From contig CALKHN010000072.1 in the NCBI GenBank assembly GCA_937991535.1, positions 41,709 through 105,708 of the forward strand: a stretch of DNA of 64,000 nucleotides. The letters are read 5' to 3'. The notes under the pieces are model-generated. The model searched no databases. It was not told where the DNA came from and saw only the letters and a program-made list of their open reading frames with translations. Shown one piece after another: positions 1 through 8,994 of this stretch (position 1 is the first letter of the stretch; each line of letters begins with the position of its first letter). This DNA comes from an uncultured Sphingobacteriales bacterium (GTDB lineage Bacteria > Bacteroidota > Bacteroidia > Chitinophagales > Chitinophagaceae). A program made the position numbers and the translations under genes.

Positions 1-82
1 GGCAGAAGGGCTCAATATTATTGTGCCCGCCACTACCAGTATCCTCTCTCTTATTATTGTTGCCCTTACCCGTATTCGATAA
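1..82 (+). CDS. C-terminal end of a polysaccharide export protein (Wza/SLBB type), partial
   Basis: The frame from base 2 to the TAA at 80-82 encodes 26 residues. It consists of a hydrophobic stretch (SILSLIIVALTR) ending in a basic residue. This matches the C-terminal membrane-proximal tail of Bacteroidota Wza-like outer-membrane export proteins, which normally sit directly upstream of the Wzc kinase, as here. Only the tail is visible, so the assignment rests mainly on position and the hydrophobic end. The gene begins outside the window. Confidence 0.55.
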   Translation, partial: AEGLNIIVPATTSILSLIIVALTRIR

Positions 83-113
83 ACTCCCTTTTATTTTTGC
101 TATCTAAAATTTA

Positions 114-2498
114 TTGGTCGTGCAAAATCATACTCAGGTCTCCCCACAGAACAACCTCCCCGAAGAATCGGTAGATATCAGGCAAGCATGGGTTAAGATC
201 CTGCGAAACTGGCCCTGGATTCTCCTGTCTCTTGTCGTAGCTTTATCCCTTGCATGGCTCTATAATCGCTATGCCGAGCCCGTGTACAAGGCTACAGCTT
301 CCATATTGATCAAGGATGAAAAAAAGGGAGGCGCAGGACTCCTTGAAAACCCACTGCTTAAAGAACTGGATATGACAGGCGGCGGTAAACTTGTTGACAA
401 TGAGATTGAGATCCTCAAAAGCTATGATCTCATGGAAGAAGTGGTAAGAAAAGAACAGCTCTTCCTTGATATTAAAAGCAAAGGTAACCTTACCAGCAGA
501 TCCGTATTCGCCAAAGAGTCGCCTCTGATCATACGCATTGCCAACCCTGATACCATTGCCCAGCCACTGCAATGGGGTATTGCCAGGCAGCCTAACGGAA
601 AATGGCACCTCGATTATGGCGCGCACAATAAAGACCTGCCCATTACAAGAGGCAGGTGGTACTCCATTAACGGACTGCTGTTCCAGATAACCGATAATCC
701 CGCTTTTAAGGCAAATGCCGATAGCTCAAACATCACCAATGACTATCTGCTGCACATAAACCCCGTAAAAATTACTGTTGACAACTATTCAACCGACCTT
801 AATGTTCAACCGGCAAGCAAAACCGCAACCATTATCAACATGGAGCTTACCGATCACAACAACAGGAGAGCACAGGCCACATTGAATGCCCTTATCAATA
901 TCTATAACCAACAGGCGCTCGAAGATAAAAACAAGGTTACCAACAATACCCTCGAGTTTTTAAACGGCAGGCTCGCTATTATAGAAACCGAGCTGCGCAC
1001 CGTGGAAGGGCAGGTGGAGCGATTTAAAAGCAGTAACCGCATCACCGATGTGTCGGTTGAAGCACAACAATATATGGAGCAGGCTAAACAGGTTGACATT
1101 CAAAAAGCCGAACAGCAAACTCAGCTAAGCATTCTTGAATCACTGGAAAGCAACCTGAAAGCCAACCAGGATAACCCCAGACTGGTACCTTCCGGATCGG
1201 GGATCGCAGAACCCTCCCTGGCTGAAATGATACAGACCCACAACAGGCTAGTGCTGGAAAGAGAGCGCCAGGCAGAAAGGCTTGGACCTAAAAACCCTAT
1301 ACCCGTTGACCTCACCAACCAGATCGCTAACCTCAGGGCAAGTTTGATCACTAATATCGGTAATCTTAAACAGGCTTACCGCATTGCTTTGAACGATATT
1401 ACCAGCAAGGATGCAGAACTCAATGCACGCATAAGGAACATACCCCAAATACAAAAAAACCTCGTGCAGATACAGCGCGACCAGTCGGTAAAAGAACAAC
1501 TTTACTTCTTGCTTCTCCAGAAAAGAGAGGAGTCTGCCATCACACTGGCTTCCTCAATTCCAGATTCCAGAAGTATTGAAAAATCCAGAAGCACAGGCAT
1601 CGTAAGCCCTAAGAAGGTACTTATCATGGCCATCGCTTTTTTACTGGGATTGATTATCCCCATCAGTGTTATTTACCTTATCAACTTTTTTAACAATACC
1701 ATTGAGGATAAAGACGAGGTGGAACAAAAATGTAAAGCGCCTGTGCTGGGTGAAATCGCCTACGTTAAAAAAGACATTTCCCCTATCGTGGTACAAAAAG
1801 GAAGCCGTTCCATCGTTGCCGAACAGTTCAGGGGTATAAGAACCAATATCAGCTTTACCAAACCCGGGCATTCCCCAAGGATCATACTGGTTACCTCCCA
1901 CCGCCCGGAAGAAGGTAAATCATTTACCAGCCTTAACCTCGCCGCCAGTTATGCCCTGCTCAATAAAAAAGTGGTGGTGCTTGAATTTGACTTGCGTAAA
2001 CCACGGCTCAGCGCAGCCATCAATATCCATTCCCAGGTGGGTATCAGCAATTACCTGGCCGGCAATACGGCTACCCTTGATGGCGCCCTGCATGAAGTGC
2101 CCGGCTTTGAGCAACGCTTCTGGCTGTTGCCCGCAGGACCCATACCACCCAATCCAGCCGAACTTATCCTGGGCGACCGTATGAAGGAACTCATGGAAGA
2201 ACTTAATAAAAAATTCGATTACATTATTTTTGATACGCCCCCCTACGGGCTCGTTACCGACTCCTCCCTGCTGGCCAATCATGCCGATATCAGCATCGTG
2301 GTGCTCAGGCAGGGCTTTACCTTTAAATGGGTACTCCAGGAACTCAATAAAAAAATTACCGATAACCCCAACCAGCCGCTCTACACCGTAATCAACAGGG
2401 TAGGTGAGAAAAACCGATACGGCAACTATAAACATTATGGCTACGGCTACGCCGAATATTTTGACGCACCCGCTAAAAAGAAAAAATGGTGGAGGTGA
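114..2498 (+). CDS. Wzc-type polysaccharide co-polymerase and tyrosine autokinase
   Basis: Inner-membrane protein of 794 residues that controls chain length and export of a Wzy-type polysaccharide through phosphorylation of its own C-terminal tyrosines. Visible domains: a first membrane segment near residues 33-50 and a Wzz-like domain after it; a long coiled-coil periplasmic region around 280-480; a second membrane segment near 503-525; and a cytoplasmic BY-kinase domain. The kinase has a P-loop ending EEGKS (593-603), Walker A' VVVLEFDLRKPR and Walker B IIFDTPP (704-710). The C-terminus carries a cluster of seven tyrosines followed by KKKKWWR, the expected autophosphorylation tail. There is no ATG near the start: TTG at 114 or GTG at 120 must be used. 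It follows the Wza-like tail by 31 bases, so the two are probably co-transcribed. Confidence 0.93.
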   Translation: MVVQNHTQVSPQNNLPEESVDIRQAWVKILRNWPWILLSLVVALSLAWLYNRYAEPVYKATASILIKDEKKGGAGLLENPLLKELDMTGGGKLVDNEIEILKSYDLMEEVVRKEQLFLDIKSKGNLTSRSVFAKESPLIIRIANPDTIAQPLQWGIARQPNGKWHLDYGAHNKDLPITRGRWYSINGLLFQITDNPAFKANADSSNITNDYLLHINPVKITVDNYSTDLNVQPASKTATIINMELTDHNNRRAQATLNALINIYNQQALEDKNKVTNNTLEFLNGRLAIIETELRTVEGQVERFKSSNRITDVSVEAQQYMEQAKQVDIQKAEQQTQLSILESLESNLKANQDNPRLVPSGSGIAEPSLAEMIQTHNRLVLERERQAERLGPKNPIPVDLTNQIANLRASLITNIGNLKQAYRIALNDITSKDAELNARIRNIPQIQKNLVQIQRDQSVKEQLYFLLLQKREESAITLASSIPDSRSIEKSRSTGIVSPKKVLIMAIAFLLGLIIPISVIYLINFFNNTIEDKDEVEQKCKAPVLGEIAYVKKDISPIVVQKGSRSIVAEQFRGIRTNISFTKPGHSPRIILVTSHRPEEGKSFTSLNLAASYALLNKKVVVLEFDLRKPRLSAAINIHSQVGISNYLAGNTATLDGALHEVPGFEQRFWLLPAGPIPPNPAELILGDRMKELMEELNKKFDYIIFDTPPYGLVTDSSLLANHADISIVVLRQGFTFKWVLQELNKKITDNPNQPLYTVINRVGEKNRYGNYKHYGYGYAEYFDAPAKKKKWWR

Positions 2499-2637
2499 AA
2501 CAGCCCGGCACATTAAAAATTGATTTCTAACAATAGACAGCCGGAAATAGAGTTTATAACGATTTTAATCCTCTTTCCTATGTCTATAAAATGTTTTATT
2601 ATCCAGGAAGGAAACCCGGTCTGGTACAAAAGCAAAT

Positions 2638-3678
2638 ATGCAATACAAAAAATTACTCGTAACCGGCGCTGCCGGCTTTATAGGCTTTCATCTCAGCAAA
2701 AGATTGCTTGAGCATGGATATAAGGTGATAGGTCTGGATAACATTAATGATTATTATGATACAGACCTGAAATATGCCCGGTTGGCTGAACTGGGTATTA
2801 AAAAGGAAGATGCGGAAAGCCGGGGGTTAATGACCAATGCCACTTCTTTCCCCCAATTTAAATTTATCCGCTTAAATGTGGAGGACAGGGAAGCGCTGCC
2901 CAGGCTATTTGAACAGGAAAAACCTGATGCTGTTGTTCATCTGGCAGCCCAGGCAGGCGTTCGCTACAGTTTAGAAAATCCCGAAGCCTATATTGACAGC
3001 AATATTGTGGGCTTTTTGAATATCCTGGAATGTTGCAGACATCATCAAATAGGGCATTTGATATATGCCTCCAGTTCTTCGGTATATGGTGCAAATGCTC
3101 AAATACCTTTTTCGGAATACGATCGCGTAGATTATCCCGTAAGCCTGTATGCGGCAACCAAAAAAAGCAATGAGTTGATGGCATATACGTACAGCCATTT
3201 ATATAAAATCCATACTTCCGGACTCCGCTTTTTTACAGTTTACGGACCCTGGGGCAGGCCCGATATGGCGCCTATTCTTTTTACATCGGCGATCACAGAA
3301 GGCAGGCCGATTAAAGTCTTCAACAAGGGCGATATGAGCCGGGACTTTACCTATATAGACGATATTGTGGCTGGCATTATTATCACATTGAATAATCCAC
3401 CTGCAAAGGATGGAGAAAACCCATACTATCAATTGTTTAATATTGGAAATGGCGCGCCGGTTTCTTTGATGGGATTTATAGAAACGCTGGAAAAAGAACT
3501 AGGGCAGACAGCGGAAAAAAACATGATGGATATGCAACCCGGAGACGTGCCCCGGACCTGGGCAGATACCTCACAGTTGAATGCTTTGGGATATAGCAGC
3601 GCCACAAATATTGAAGACGGTATTCGAAGGTTTGTAGATTGGTATAAACGCTACCATGATAAAAACAAGGAACACTGA
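2638..3678 (+). CDS. NAD-dependent epimerase, probably UDP-glucuronate 4-epimerase
   Basis: Extended short-chain dehydrogenase of 346 residues. It would interconvert UDP-glucuronate and UDP-galacturonate to supply the capsule locus with uronic acid. The NAD-binding GxxGxxG is TGAAGFIG (9-16). The catalytic pair is Y171 and K175 in YAATK, with the SSSSVYG strand (145-151) before it. The sequence DNINDYYD(T)DLKYARL around 34-49 is characteristic of UDP-glucuronate epimerases (CapI/LpsL type) rather than GalE. Length fits the family (about 330-350). The uronate specificity is inferred from these motifs. A 138-base gap separates it from wzc and the repeat element follows it. Confidence 0.88.
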   Translation: MQYKKLLVTGAAGFIGFHLSKRLLEHGYKVIGLDNINDYYDTDLKYARLAELGIKKEDAESRGLMTNATSFPQFKFIRLNVEDREALPRLFEQEKPDAVVHLAAQAGVRYSLENPEAYIDSNIVGFLNILECCRHHQIGHLIYASSSSVYGANAQIPFSEYDRVDYPVSLYAATKKSNELMAYTYSHLYKIHTSGLRFFTVYGPWGRPDMAPILFTSAITEGRPIKVFNKGDMSRDFTYIDDIVAGIIITLNNPPAKDGENPYYQLFNIGNGAPVSLMGFIETLEKELGQTAEKNMMDMQPGDVPRTWADTSQLNALGYSSATNIEDGIRRFVDWYKRYHDKNKEH

Positions 3679-3774
3679 AATAGCGATTGTTCCGGAATTA
3701 ATCCATTATCTCACAAATTAATTTAGCTTATAAAGTTAATATTATATCTCAGCGTTGCAGCCACCGCAGGATGC

Positions 3775-3876
3775 ATTCCAAATTGTCGCATTGCTTTGCT
3801 TCATATGGGCGGTGAAGACACCGCCCACGGCAGGCGCCCTCGGTGGCATCTCCACCAACCGGCAGCAATTTGGAAT
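3775..3876. repeat. Structured intergenic repeat, copy 1
   Basis: A 102-bp element bounded by a perfect 11-bp inverted repeat: ATTCCAAATTG at 3775-3785 and its reverse complement at 3866-3876. Inside are two further hairpins: GGGCGGTG / CACCGCCC (3807-3814 with 3819-3826, loop AAGA) and GGTGG / CCACC (3842-3846 with 3852-3856). The whole can fold as a closing stem with two arms. A diverged copy lies at 11531-11632, sharing GTCGCATTG, TTTGCTT and the CGGCAGGC core. It occupies most of the gap before the flippase gene. No transposase is present, so a REP/MITE-like element is an inference. Confidence 0.7.
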
Positions 3877-3913
3877 ACACCCCTGCCGCAAAGGCTCTAA
3901 ATAATAAGATTAT

Positions 3914-5356
3914 ATGTCTAAATCAATTGTGTCGCAAACTAAAAAGGGATTATTATACAGTTCAACTTCCATCATAGTAAAAAATATTCTCCAGCTATTT
4001 TCAATTGGAATTTTAAGCCGGCTATTGACTCCACTCGATTTCGGGATATTTAGTATTTTAATGGTAATTAATGGTTTTACGCAGATGTTCTCAGAAATGG
4101 GCTTAACCGCATCTATCATCCAAAAAAAGGAATTAAGCCACTCTGAGATTTCGAGTGCCAATATTTTCTCAATTTTGATGGGACTTGGGTTTACCATAAT
4201 CGTTTTTTTAGTGAGCCCTTTGCTGGAGCAATTATTCAACACAGATAACCTGGCTTATTATATTAAGATATGTTCAATAGTATTCTTCATTAAATCGGCT
4301 TCCATCATACATGAAGCATTGCTACGGAAGGATATGAGATTCAAGGCCCTGACCTATATAGAACTCATCACATTTATTTTCGGTAATTTTCTTGTAGCAT
4401 TAACGCTGGCGTACTTAGGCTTTGGCGTGATGTCCATCATTTACAGTTTACTCGCACAAACACTGATCAGTTCCATGCTTACTATCGCTCTTTCAAAATT
4501 CAGGTTTTCATTTACGTATAACTGGCAGGAGGTAAAGCGCCTGCTTAATTTTGGAATTCCGTTTACTTTGGGGAGATTTTCCATGTATCTGGCCAACCAG
4601 GGTGACTATCTTGTGGTAGGAAAATTTCTCGGACCGGTTTCATTGGGGTATTACAACCGCTCTTTTCAGCTAATGAGAACGCCCGTTGAGTTTTTGGGGG
4701 GAACTCTTTCCAAAGTACTGTTTCCGGCGTTTTCCAAAATAAAAGATAAGAAGCCGGCATTAAAAAAAGTCTTCCTGGATTCTGTTTTTATAAATGCGCT
4801 CTTTTCTTTGCCTTTAACGTGCTTCCTGTTTCTGGAGGCCGACAGTGTCATAAGAATAATTCTGGGAGAGAAATGGGGAGACTCGGTTGCGCCCTTTAAG
4901 ATACTCGTGCTCTCGCTTTTCTTCCGTATAGGCTATAAATTTATTGATCCTCTCATTAATGTGACGGGCAGACCTGGCTATAAAGCAAAATTTCAGTTCT
5001 TATACTGCATATTGATCATTTGCGGCGCTTATATCGGAACAAAATTCGGCATAACCTCCGTTGCGCTATTGGTATCCGTTGCGGTAATTGTACATTATAT
5101 TTTAATGAATGTTATTGTATTTGATGAGCTTTCCATAAATATTAAAGAACTTATTCCCGAAATCAAACATGCAGTGATTATCAGCGTTACTTTTATTGTT
5201 CTGATCATTGCGTTTAAATTTTTCATTCAGATAAACAACCCATACACTGAAGTAATTGTTTCCCTGGTGATCCTTTTTATATTGTATGGAGTATCGTTGC
5301 TTTTGTTCAAACCTGTGTTTGACAGAAAAATTTTATGGTTATTCAAAAAAAAATAG
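3914..5356 (+). CDS. Wzx-type lipopolysaccharide/capsule repeat-unit flippase
   Basis: Polytopic membrane protein of 480 residues of the MATE/polysaccharide transporter superfamily (WzxC-like). It would flip the undecaprenyl-linked repeat unit across the inner membrane. The sequence has about 12-14 hydrophobic segments and the family-typical N-terminus (KKGLLYSSTSIIVKNILQ, then LSRLLTPLDFGIF). The central segment LNFGIPFTLGRF and the QGDYLVVGKFLGPVSLGYYNRSFQL region are also typical of WzxC-type flippases. The ATG follows the repeat element by 37 bases. It fits with the Wzy-like and Wzc proteins in the same locus. Confidence 0.9.
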   Translation: MSKSIVSQTKKGLLYSSTSIIVKNILQLFSIGILSRLLTPLDFGIFSILMVINGFTQMFSEMGLTASIIQKKELSHSEISSANIFSILMGLGFTIIVFLVSPLLEQLFNTDNLAYYIKICSIVFFIKSASIIHEALLRKDMRFKALTYIELITFIFGNFLVALTLAYLGFGVMSIIYSLLAQTLISSMLTIALSKFRFSFTYNWQEVKRLLNFGIPFTLGRFSMYLANQGDYLVVGKFLGPVSLGYYNRSFQLMRTPVEFLGGTLSKVLFPAFSKIKDKKPALKKVFLDSVFINALFSLPLTCFLFLEADSVIRIILGEKWGDSVAPFKILVLSLFFRIGYKFIDPLINVTGRPGYKAKFQFLYCILIICGAYIGTKFGITSVALLVSVAVIVHYILMNVIVFDELSINIKELIPEIKHAVIISVTFIVLIIAFKFFIQINNPYTEVIVSLVILFILYGVSLLLFKPVFDRKILWLFKKK

Positions 5357-5398
5357 CAAGTCCGGTTAGTTAAATACGCAAAAACTAAAAATAAAAAT

Positions 5399-6463
5399 AT
5401 GATCATTGGATTACATGGCTCTTATTTTGTCAGAAACTTTGGAGATACCTTGCTTTTAAACATCATATATAACTGGATCAAGGAAGCGCAACCCAATTCA
5501 AAGGTTATTCTTCCATATATAACCTCGCACAAAGAAGCAGTTGAAATATTGAACAATACGGATACCGACAGCTATAAAAAATACCAGGTTTCCCAATGCG
5601 ACAAATTTGTATTTGGGGGCGGAGGGTATTTTGGAGAACCTAATAAGAGCTGGCTCAAACGTCAACGATGGTCATACAGAAATTACAGGAGGCATATTGC
5701 ATGGAATAAGGAATTATTTACCAACCACATTCCCTTTTCCATTATCGGTGTAGGCGTTGGTCCGCTATCCAATTATTTTTTAAGAAAAAAAGCGATACAG
5801 TTATTTGAAAAGGCAAATTTCATTTGTGTGCGGGATAATGAATCCTTAAATTATATTAGAAAGTGGGGAAATATAAATCCGGACATATATGAAACAACAG
5901 ACCTGGCTTTAACAGTAAGACGCCCTCCGGGCACCCCCAATGAAAAAAAAGTATTGGGGGTACATTTTCCAATACTTGCTCATTTCCCACAAGAAAAAAT
6001 ACCTGATATTGTGTCTTTTTTGAAAAAACTATCAGAAGCATATACCATCAAACTGGTAAACGATGAAGAGGGACAAATGGATATTGGAAGAAGATCAAAT
6101 ATTACGAGATTCATCAGGGAAAATAATATCGAATACACGCAGATTGAATACCATGATCCCACTACATTAATTAATGAACTCAATTCCTTAGACGCAATTA
6201 TTACAACCAAATTACATGTAGGCATTCTGGGATACGCACTAAAAAAACCTGTATTATCAATTCCAAACCACGATAAAAATTTTCGTTTTTACAAGCAAAT
6301 AGGCAGGAGCAAGTTTTGTATTCCCAGCCATGAAGCAGATTATAAAAGATTATTAGCGGTTTTCGACGAATGCGTAAATACCGAAGTTATACATAATCCA
6401 GCATTGATGGAAAAAGCGGAATTCGCAAAGGAAAAATTGATATCATTTTTAAGACTCCCTTAA
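5399..6463 (+). CDS. Polysaccharide pyruvyl transferase family protein
   Basis: A 354-residue protein of the CsaB/pyruvyl-transferase fold, expected to add a pyruvate ketal from phosphoenolpyruvate to a sugar of the surface polysaccharide. Family hallmarks seen: N-terminal GLHGSYFVRNFGD, the glycine-rich VFGGGGYFGE near 71-80, IIGVGVGPLS, the ICVRDNESLNYI motif, and the C-terminal TTKLHVGILGYALKKPVLSI segment. No signal peptide or membrane segment, so cytoplasmic. It follows the flippase by 42 bases and probably belongs to the same transcript. Acceptor sugar unknown; other members of this fold may not be pyruvyl transferases. Confidence 0.82.
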   Translation: MIIGLHGSYFVRNFGDTLLLNIIYNWIKEAQPNSKVILPYITSHKEAVEILNNTDTDSYKKYQVSQCDKFVFGGGGYFGEPNKSWLKRQRWSYRNYRRHIAWNKELFTNHIPFSIIGVGVGPLSNYFLRKKAIQLFEKANFICVRDNESLNYIRKWGNINPDIYETTDLALTVRRPPGTPNEKKVLGVHFPILAHFPQEKIPDIVSFLKKLSEAYTIKLVNDEEGQMDIGRRSNITRFIRENNIEYTQIEYHDPTTLINELNSLDAIITTKLHVGILGYALKKPVLSIPNHDKNFRFYKQIGRSKFCIPSHEADYKRLLAVFDECVNTEVIHNPALMEKAEFAKEKLISFLRLP

Positions 6464-6584
6464 AAATGCTTACGGCGCCGTAAATACGAAAAATTATTCA
6501 ATAGCGACCTGCCTCTCCGAAAACTTCAATATTTGTTCGCTTTTATCCTAATGTCATTTCCGATAAAATTTTAATAATGCGGCG

Positions 6585-7727
6585 ATGAAACGGCAAAGAA
6601 TTATAGATAAATTTAATTGTTATATACTATTAATCCTGAATTTATTGTATTACACCCAGGGAGTACTGCTTCCCGACGGAGAGGCCATCGGTCAGCTATT
6701 ATTAGCTATTATTTTAATTATTTCTTTCTATTACCTTTTTAAAATGTTACTGATCAAAAATAAGTTTACCCCCTTCATGAAAGTTTGGTTATTCTTTATG
6801 ATTATGTATCTGATCTATTTTTTGCTTTATGGAAATTATGCTGACTATGGTATCCTTAAAATGGTACTTTTAAACTTCTTACCTTTTTTCCCTTTTTATT
6901 ATTTTTCAGAAAAGGAAATTTTAACCCGCAAACACCTTATCGCTTTCTTTTTAGTACTGCTCCCTGTTTTAATCGTAAAATTTAACCGATCCATAATTGA
7001 ACTGCGATTAGAGCGCATGAAAGAAAATGTTGTAGACAATACTGTTTATTTATTTATTGGACTATTGCCTTTTGTTTTTCTTTTCAAAAAAAAAATATTT
7101 TCATTTTTATTTCTGATGATTATCTGGTTTTATATGATCCAAAGCGCTAAAAGAGCCGCTATTTTATGCGGGGTTGCCGCCCTGATTTTAATTGTAATCG
7201 AATATTTATATGCCAGTGAAGGCAAATCAAAAATTAAACGATATATCATTTCTTTGTTTTTACTTTTTGCAATTGGTTATTTTGGATATGATTTATATAC
7301 GCAAAACCAGTATTTGATAGAACGAATGGAAGGTATGCTGGGGGGAGAATCCTCAGGCAGAGATGATCTTATCGAAACATTATTAGGGCTCTGGTATCAA
7401 TCCGATAGCTTAATCCCTTATTTATTTGGCTATGGATATAACGCATCGGGTTTACATTCGATTCATGTATCTCATAACGATTGGGTAGATGTGCTGGTGA
7501 GTTTTGGATTAATGGGTTTTCTGGTGTATCTGGCAATATTCAGGTTACTTTTCTTACAGATTTTTCAAAAAGACTGGTCAAGAGATAAGAAGGTTATATT
7601 TCTACTGGTGGTATGCATCGCGGTAATTACTTCACTTACCTCCCGGTGGTACTGGAGTTCTTTTGCTTACATGCAGATATTGATCCTTCCTTATTTATTA
7701 GCCACACATGAAAAAAAAATAGCTTAA
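6585..7727 (+). CDS. O-antigen/capsule polymerase (Wzy-like) or O-antigen ligase family protein
   Basis: Very hydrophobic 380-residue protein with about 10 predicted membrane segments and a larger extracytoplasmic loop before the last segments. That loop contains GGESSGRDDLIETLLGLW and HSIHVSHNDWVDVL. The SGRDDLI plus HNDW arrangement is characteristic of the Wzy/WaaL ligase fold (compare SxR and HN in that family). In this locus it is the only candidate for repeat-unit polymerisation. The ATG at 6585 is the only plausible start. Wzy and WaaL cannot be separated by sequence alone; the presence of Wzx and Wzc favours Wzy. Confidence 0.8.
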   Translation: MKRQRIIDKFNCYILLILNLLYYTQGVLLPDGEAIGQLLLAIILIISFYYLFKMLLIKNKFTPFMKVWLFFMIMYLIYFLLYGNYADYGILKMVLLNFLPFFPFYYFSEKEILTRKHLIAFFLVLLPVLIVKFNRSIIELRLERMKENVVDNTVYLFIGLLPFVFLFKKKIFSFLFLMIIWFYMIQSAKRAAILCGVAALILIVIEYLYASEGKSKIKRYIISLFLLFAIGYFGYDLYTQNQYLIERMEGMLGGESSGRDDLIETLLGLWYQSDSLIPYLFGYGYNASGLHSIHVSHNDWVDVLVSFGLMGFLVYLAIFRLLFLQIFQKDWSRDKKVIFLLVVCIAVITSLTSRWYWSSFAYMQILILPYLLATHEKKIA

Positions 7728-7809
7728 TATTTGGAGGTTTGGCGCCAGGAAATACAAATTCATATTTTACAAGACACAATTTCTGTGTATAAAAAATAAG
7801 CATCACAAT

Positions 7810-8937
7810 ATGGAATTAGTGGTTGTTTCCGATAATTATCCTTCCCGCAGAAAGCCGAACAAAGGGGCTTTTGTTTATAATTTAGTTCAGGAGTTGAGTC
7901 ATTATCACAATATAACAGTGGTTGCTCCTTTTAAGGTACGCGAGTTGTTTAATCCTATATCTAAAAATGGATATGGTAAAGAAAAATGCAAAGTGTACAG
8001 ACCTTTATATTTTTCGTTTAGCAATAAGAAATTCTTAGGTATAAACACCCAAATTTGGAGTCGGTTTTTCATGTCAAAAGCGGTTAAAAGAAGTTTAAAC
8101 CGTTTACCGGGGAAACCAGATATAATTTACGCTCATTTTATATCCAACGCCTTCGCCGTTCTTACATACGTTAAGCAACATTCTATTCCTTTTGTGGTAG
8201 CCTCCGGAGAGTCTTCTTATCCAATATCTATAACAAGGTGGAAAAAGGATATACAAGGCTTGAAGGATTACACGAATCATTTTATTTGTGTATCAGAAAC
8301 AAATAAAAATGGACTGACAGCATTGGGGTTTGATGAGAATAAAATGACGGTGATCCCCAATGCGGTGGACTATTCTTTGTTTAAACCTTTAGACAAAGAA
8401 ACCTGCAAAAAAAAGCTGGGAATCCCACACAATACGTTTGTTGTGGGCTTTGTTGGTAATTTTATTCACCGGAAAGGACCCAATCGAATTATTGAAGCTA
8501 TAAAACAATTAGCCGATAAGGATATCCGGCTGGTTTGCGTGGGTGGAAAAGGTGGTTTAACAGATAATGATTTTACAAGTATCATACCACCTGTACCTAA
8601 CTTTCAACTGCCCGAAATATACAATGCCTTCGATGTATTTGTACTACCCACGCTTAAAGAAGGGCATTGCAATGCAGTGGAAGAAGCAAAAGCATGCTGC
8701 ATTCCTGTGGTTAGCTCAAAAGGCACTACAGTTGAAAAACAGATAAATGAACAAAATGGCATATTAATTGATCCTCAAAGTATTTCGGAAATTTCCGGGG
8801 CGATCCTGCTTCTGAAAAACAATGCAGAAAGAAGAGCTCACATCATTGAAAATCTTGAAAATGAAAGAAATACCAATTCCCTTGAAAAACGTGCCAGGCT
8901 GATAAATACAGTTCTTGAACGATTCAAAAAAAATTGA
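7810..8937 (+). CDS. Glycosyltransferase family 4 (GT-B fold)
   Basis: A 375-residue retaining glycosyltransferase predicted to be cytoplasmic. The N-terminal acceptor domain begins SDNYPSRRKPNKGAFVYNL, a pattern common in family 4 enzymes that recognise lipid-linked acceptors. The C-terminal nucleotide-sugar domain starts near VIPNAVDYSLF (about 180), has the GFVGNFIHRKGP motif, and carries the E-x7-E-type signature in LKEGHCNAVEEAKACCIPVV. Donor and linkage cannot be read from the sequence. It lies 82 bases after the Wzy-like gene and 57 bases before the first toroid-like exported protein. Confidence 0.87.
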   Translation: MELVVVSDNYPSRRKPNKGAFVYNLVQELSHYHNITVVAPFKVRELFNPISKNGYGKEKCKVYRPLYFSFSNKKFLGINTQIWSRFFMSKAVKRSLNRLPGKPDIIYAHFISNAFAVLTYVKQHSIPFVVASGESSYPISITRWKKDIQGLKDYTNHFICVSETNKNGLTALGFDENKMTVIPNAVDYSLFKPLDKETCKKKLGIPHNTFVVGFVGNFIHRKGPNRIIEAIKQLADKDIRLVCVGGKGGLTDNDFTSIIPPVPNFQLPEIYNAFDVFVLPTLKEGHCNAVEEAKACCIPVVSSKGTTVEKQINEQNGILIDPQSISEISGAILLLKNNAERRAHIIENLENERNTNSLEKRARLINTVLERFKKN

Positions 8938-8994
8938 GTATCAAATATCAACTGATGCCTTTCCGGAATTCAGCATTCTTTTAATCGGATTAGT

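Noticed and set aside
6470..6483. Perfect 14-bp palindrome TTACGGCGCCGTAA after the pyruvyl transferase gene
   Set aside because: Too short a stem and no T-run; only one copy noticed. Could be chance or a weak site.
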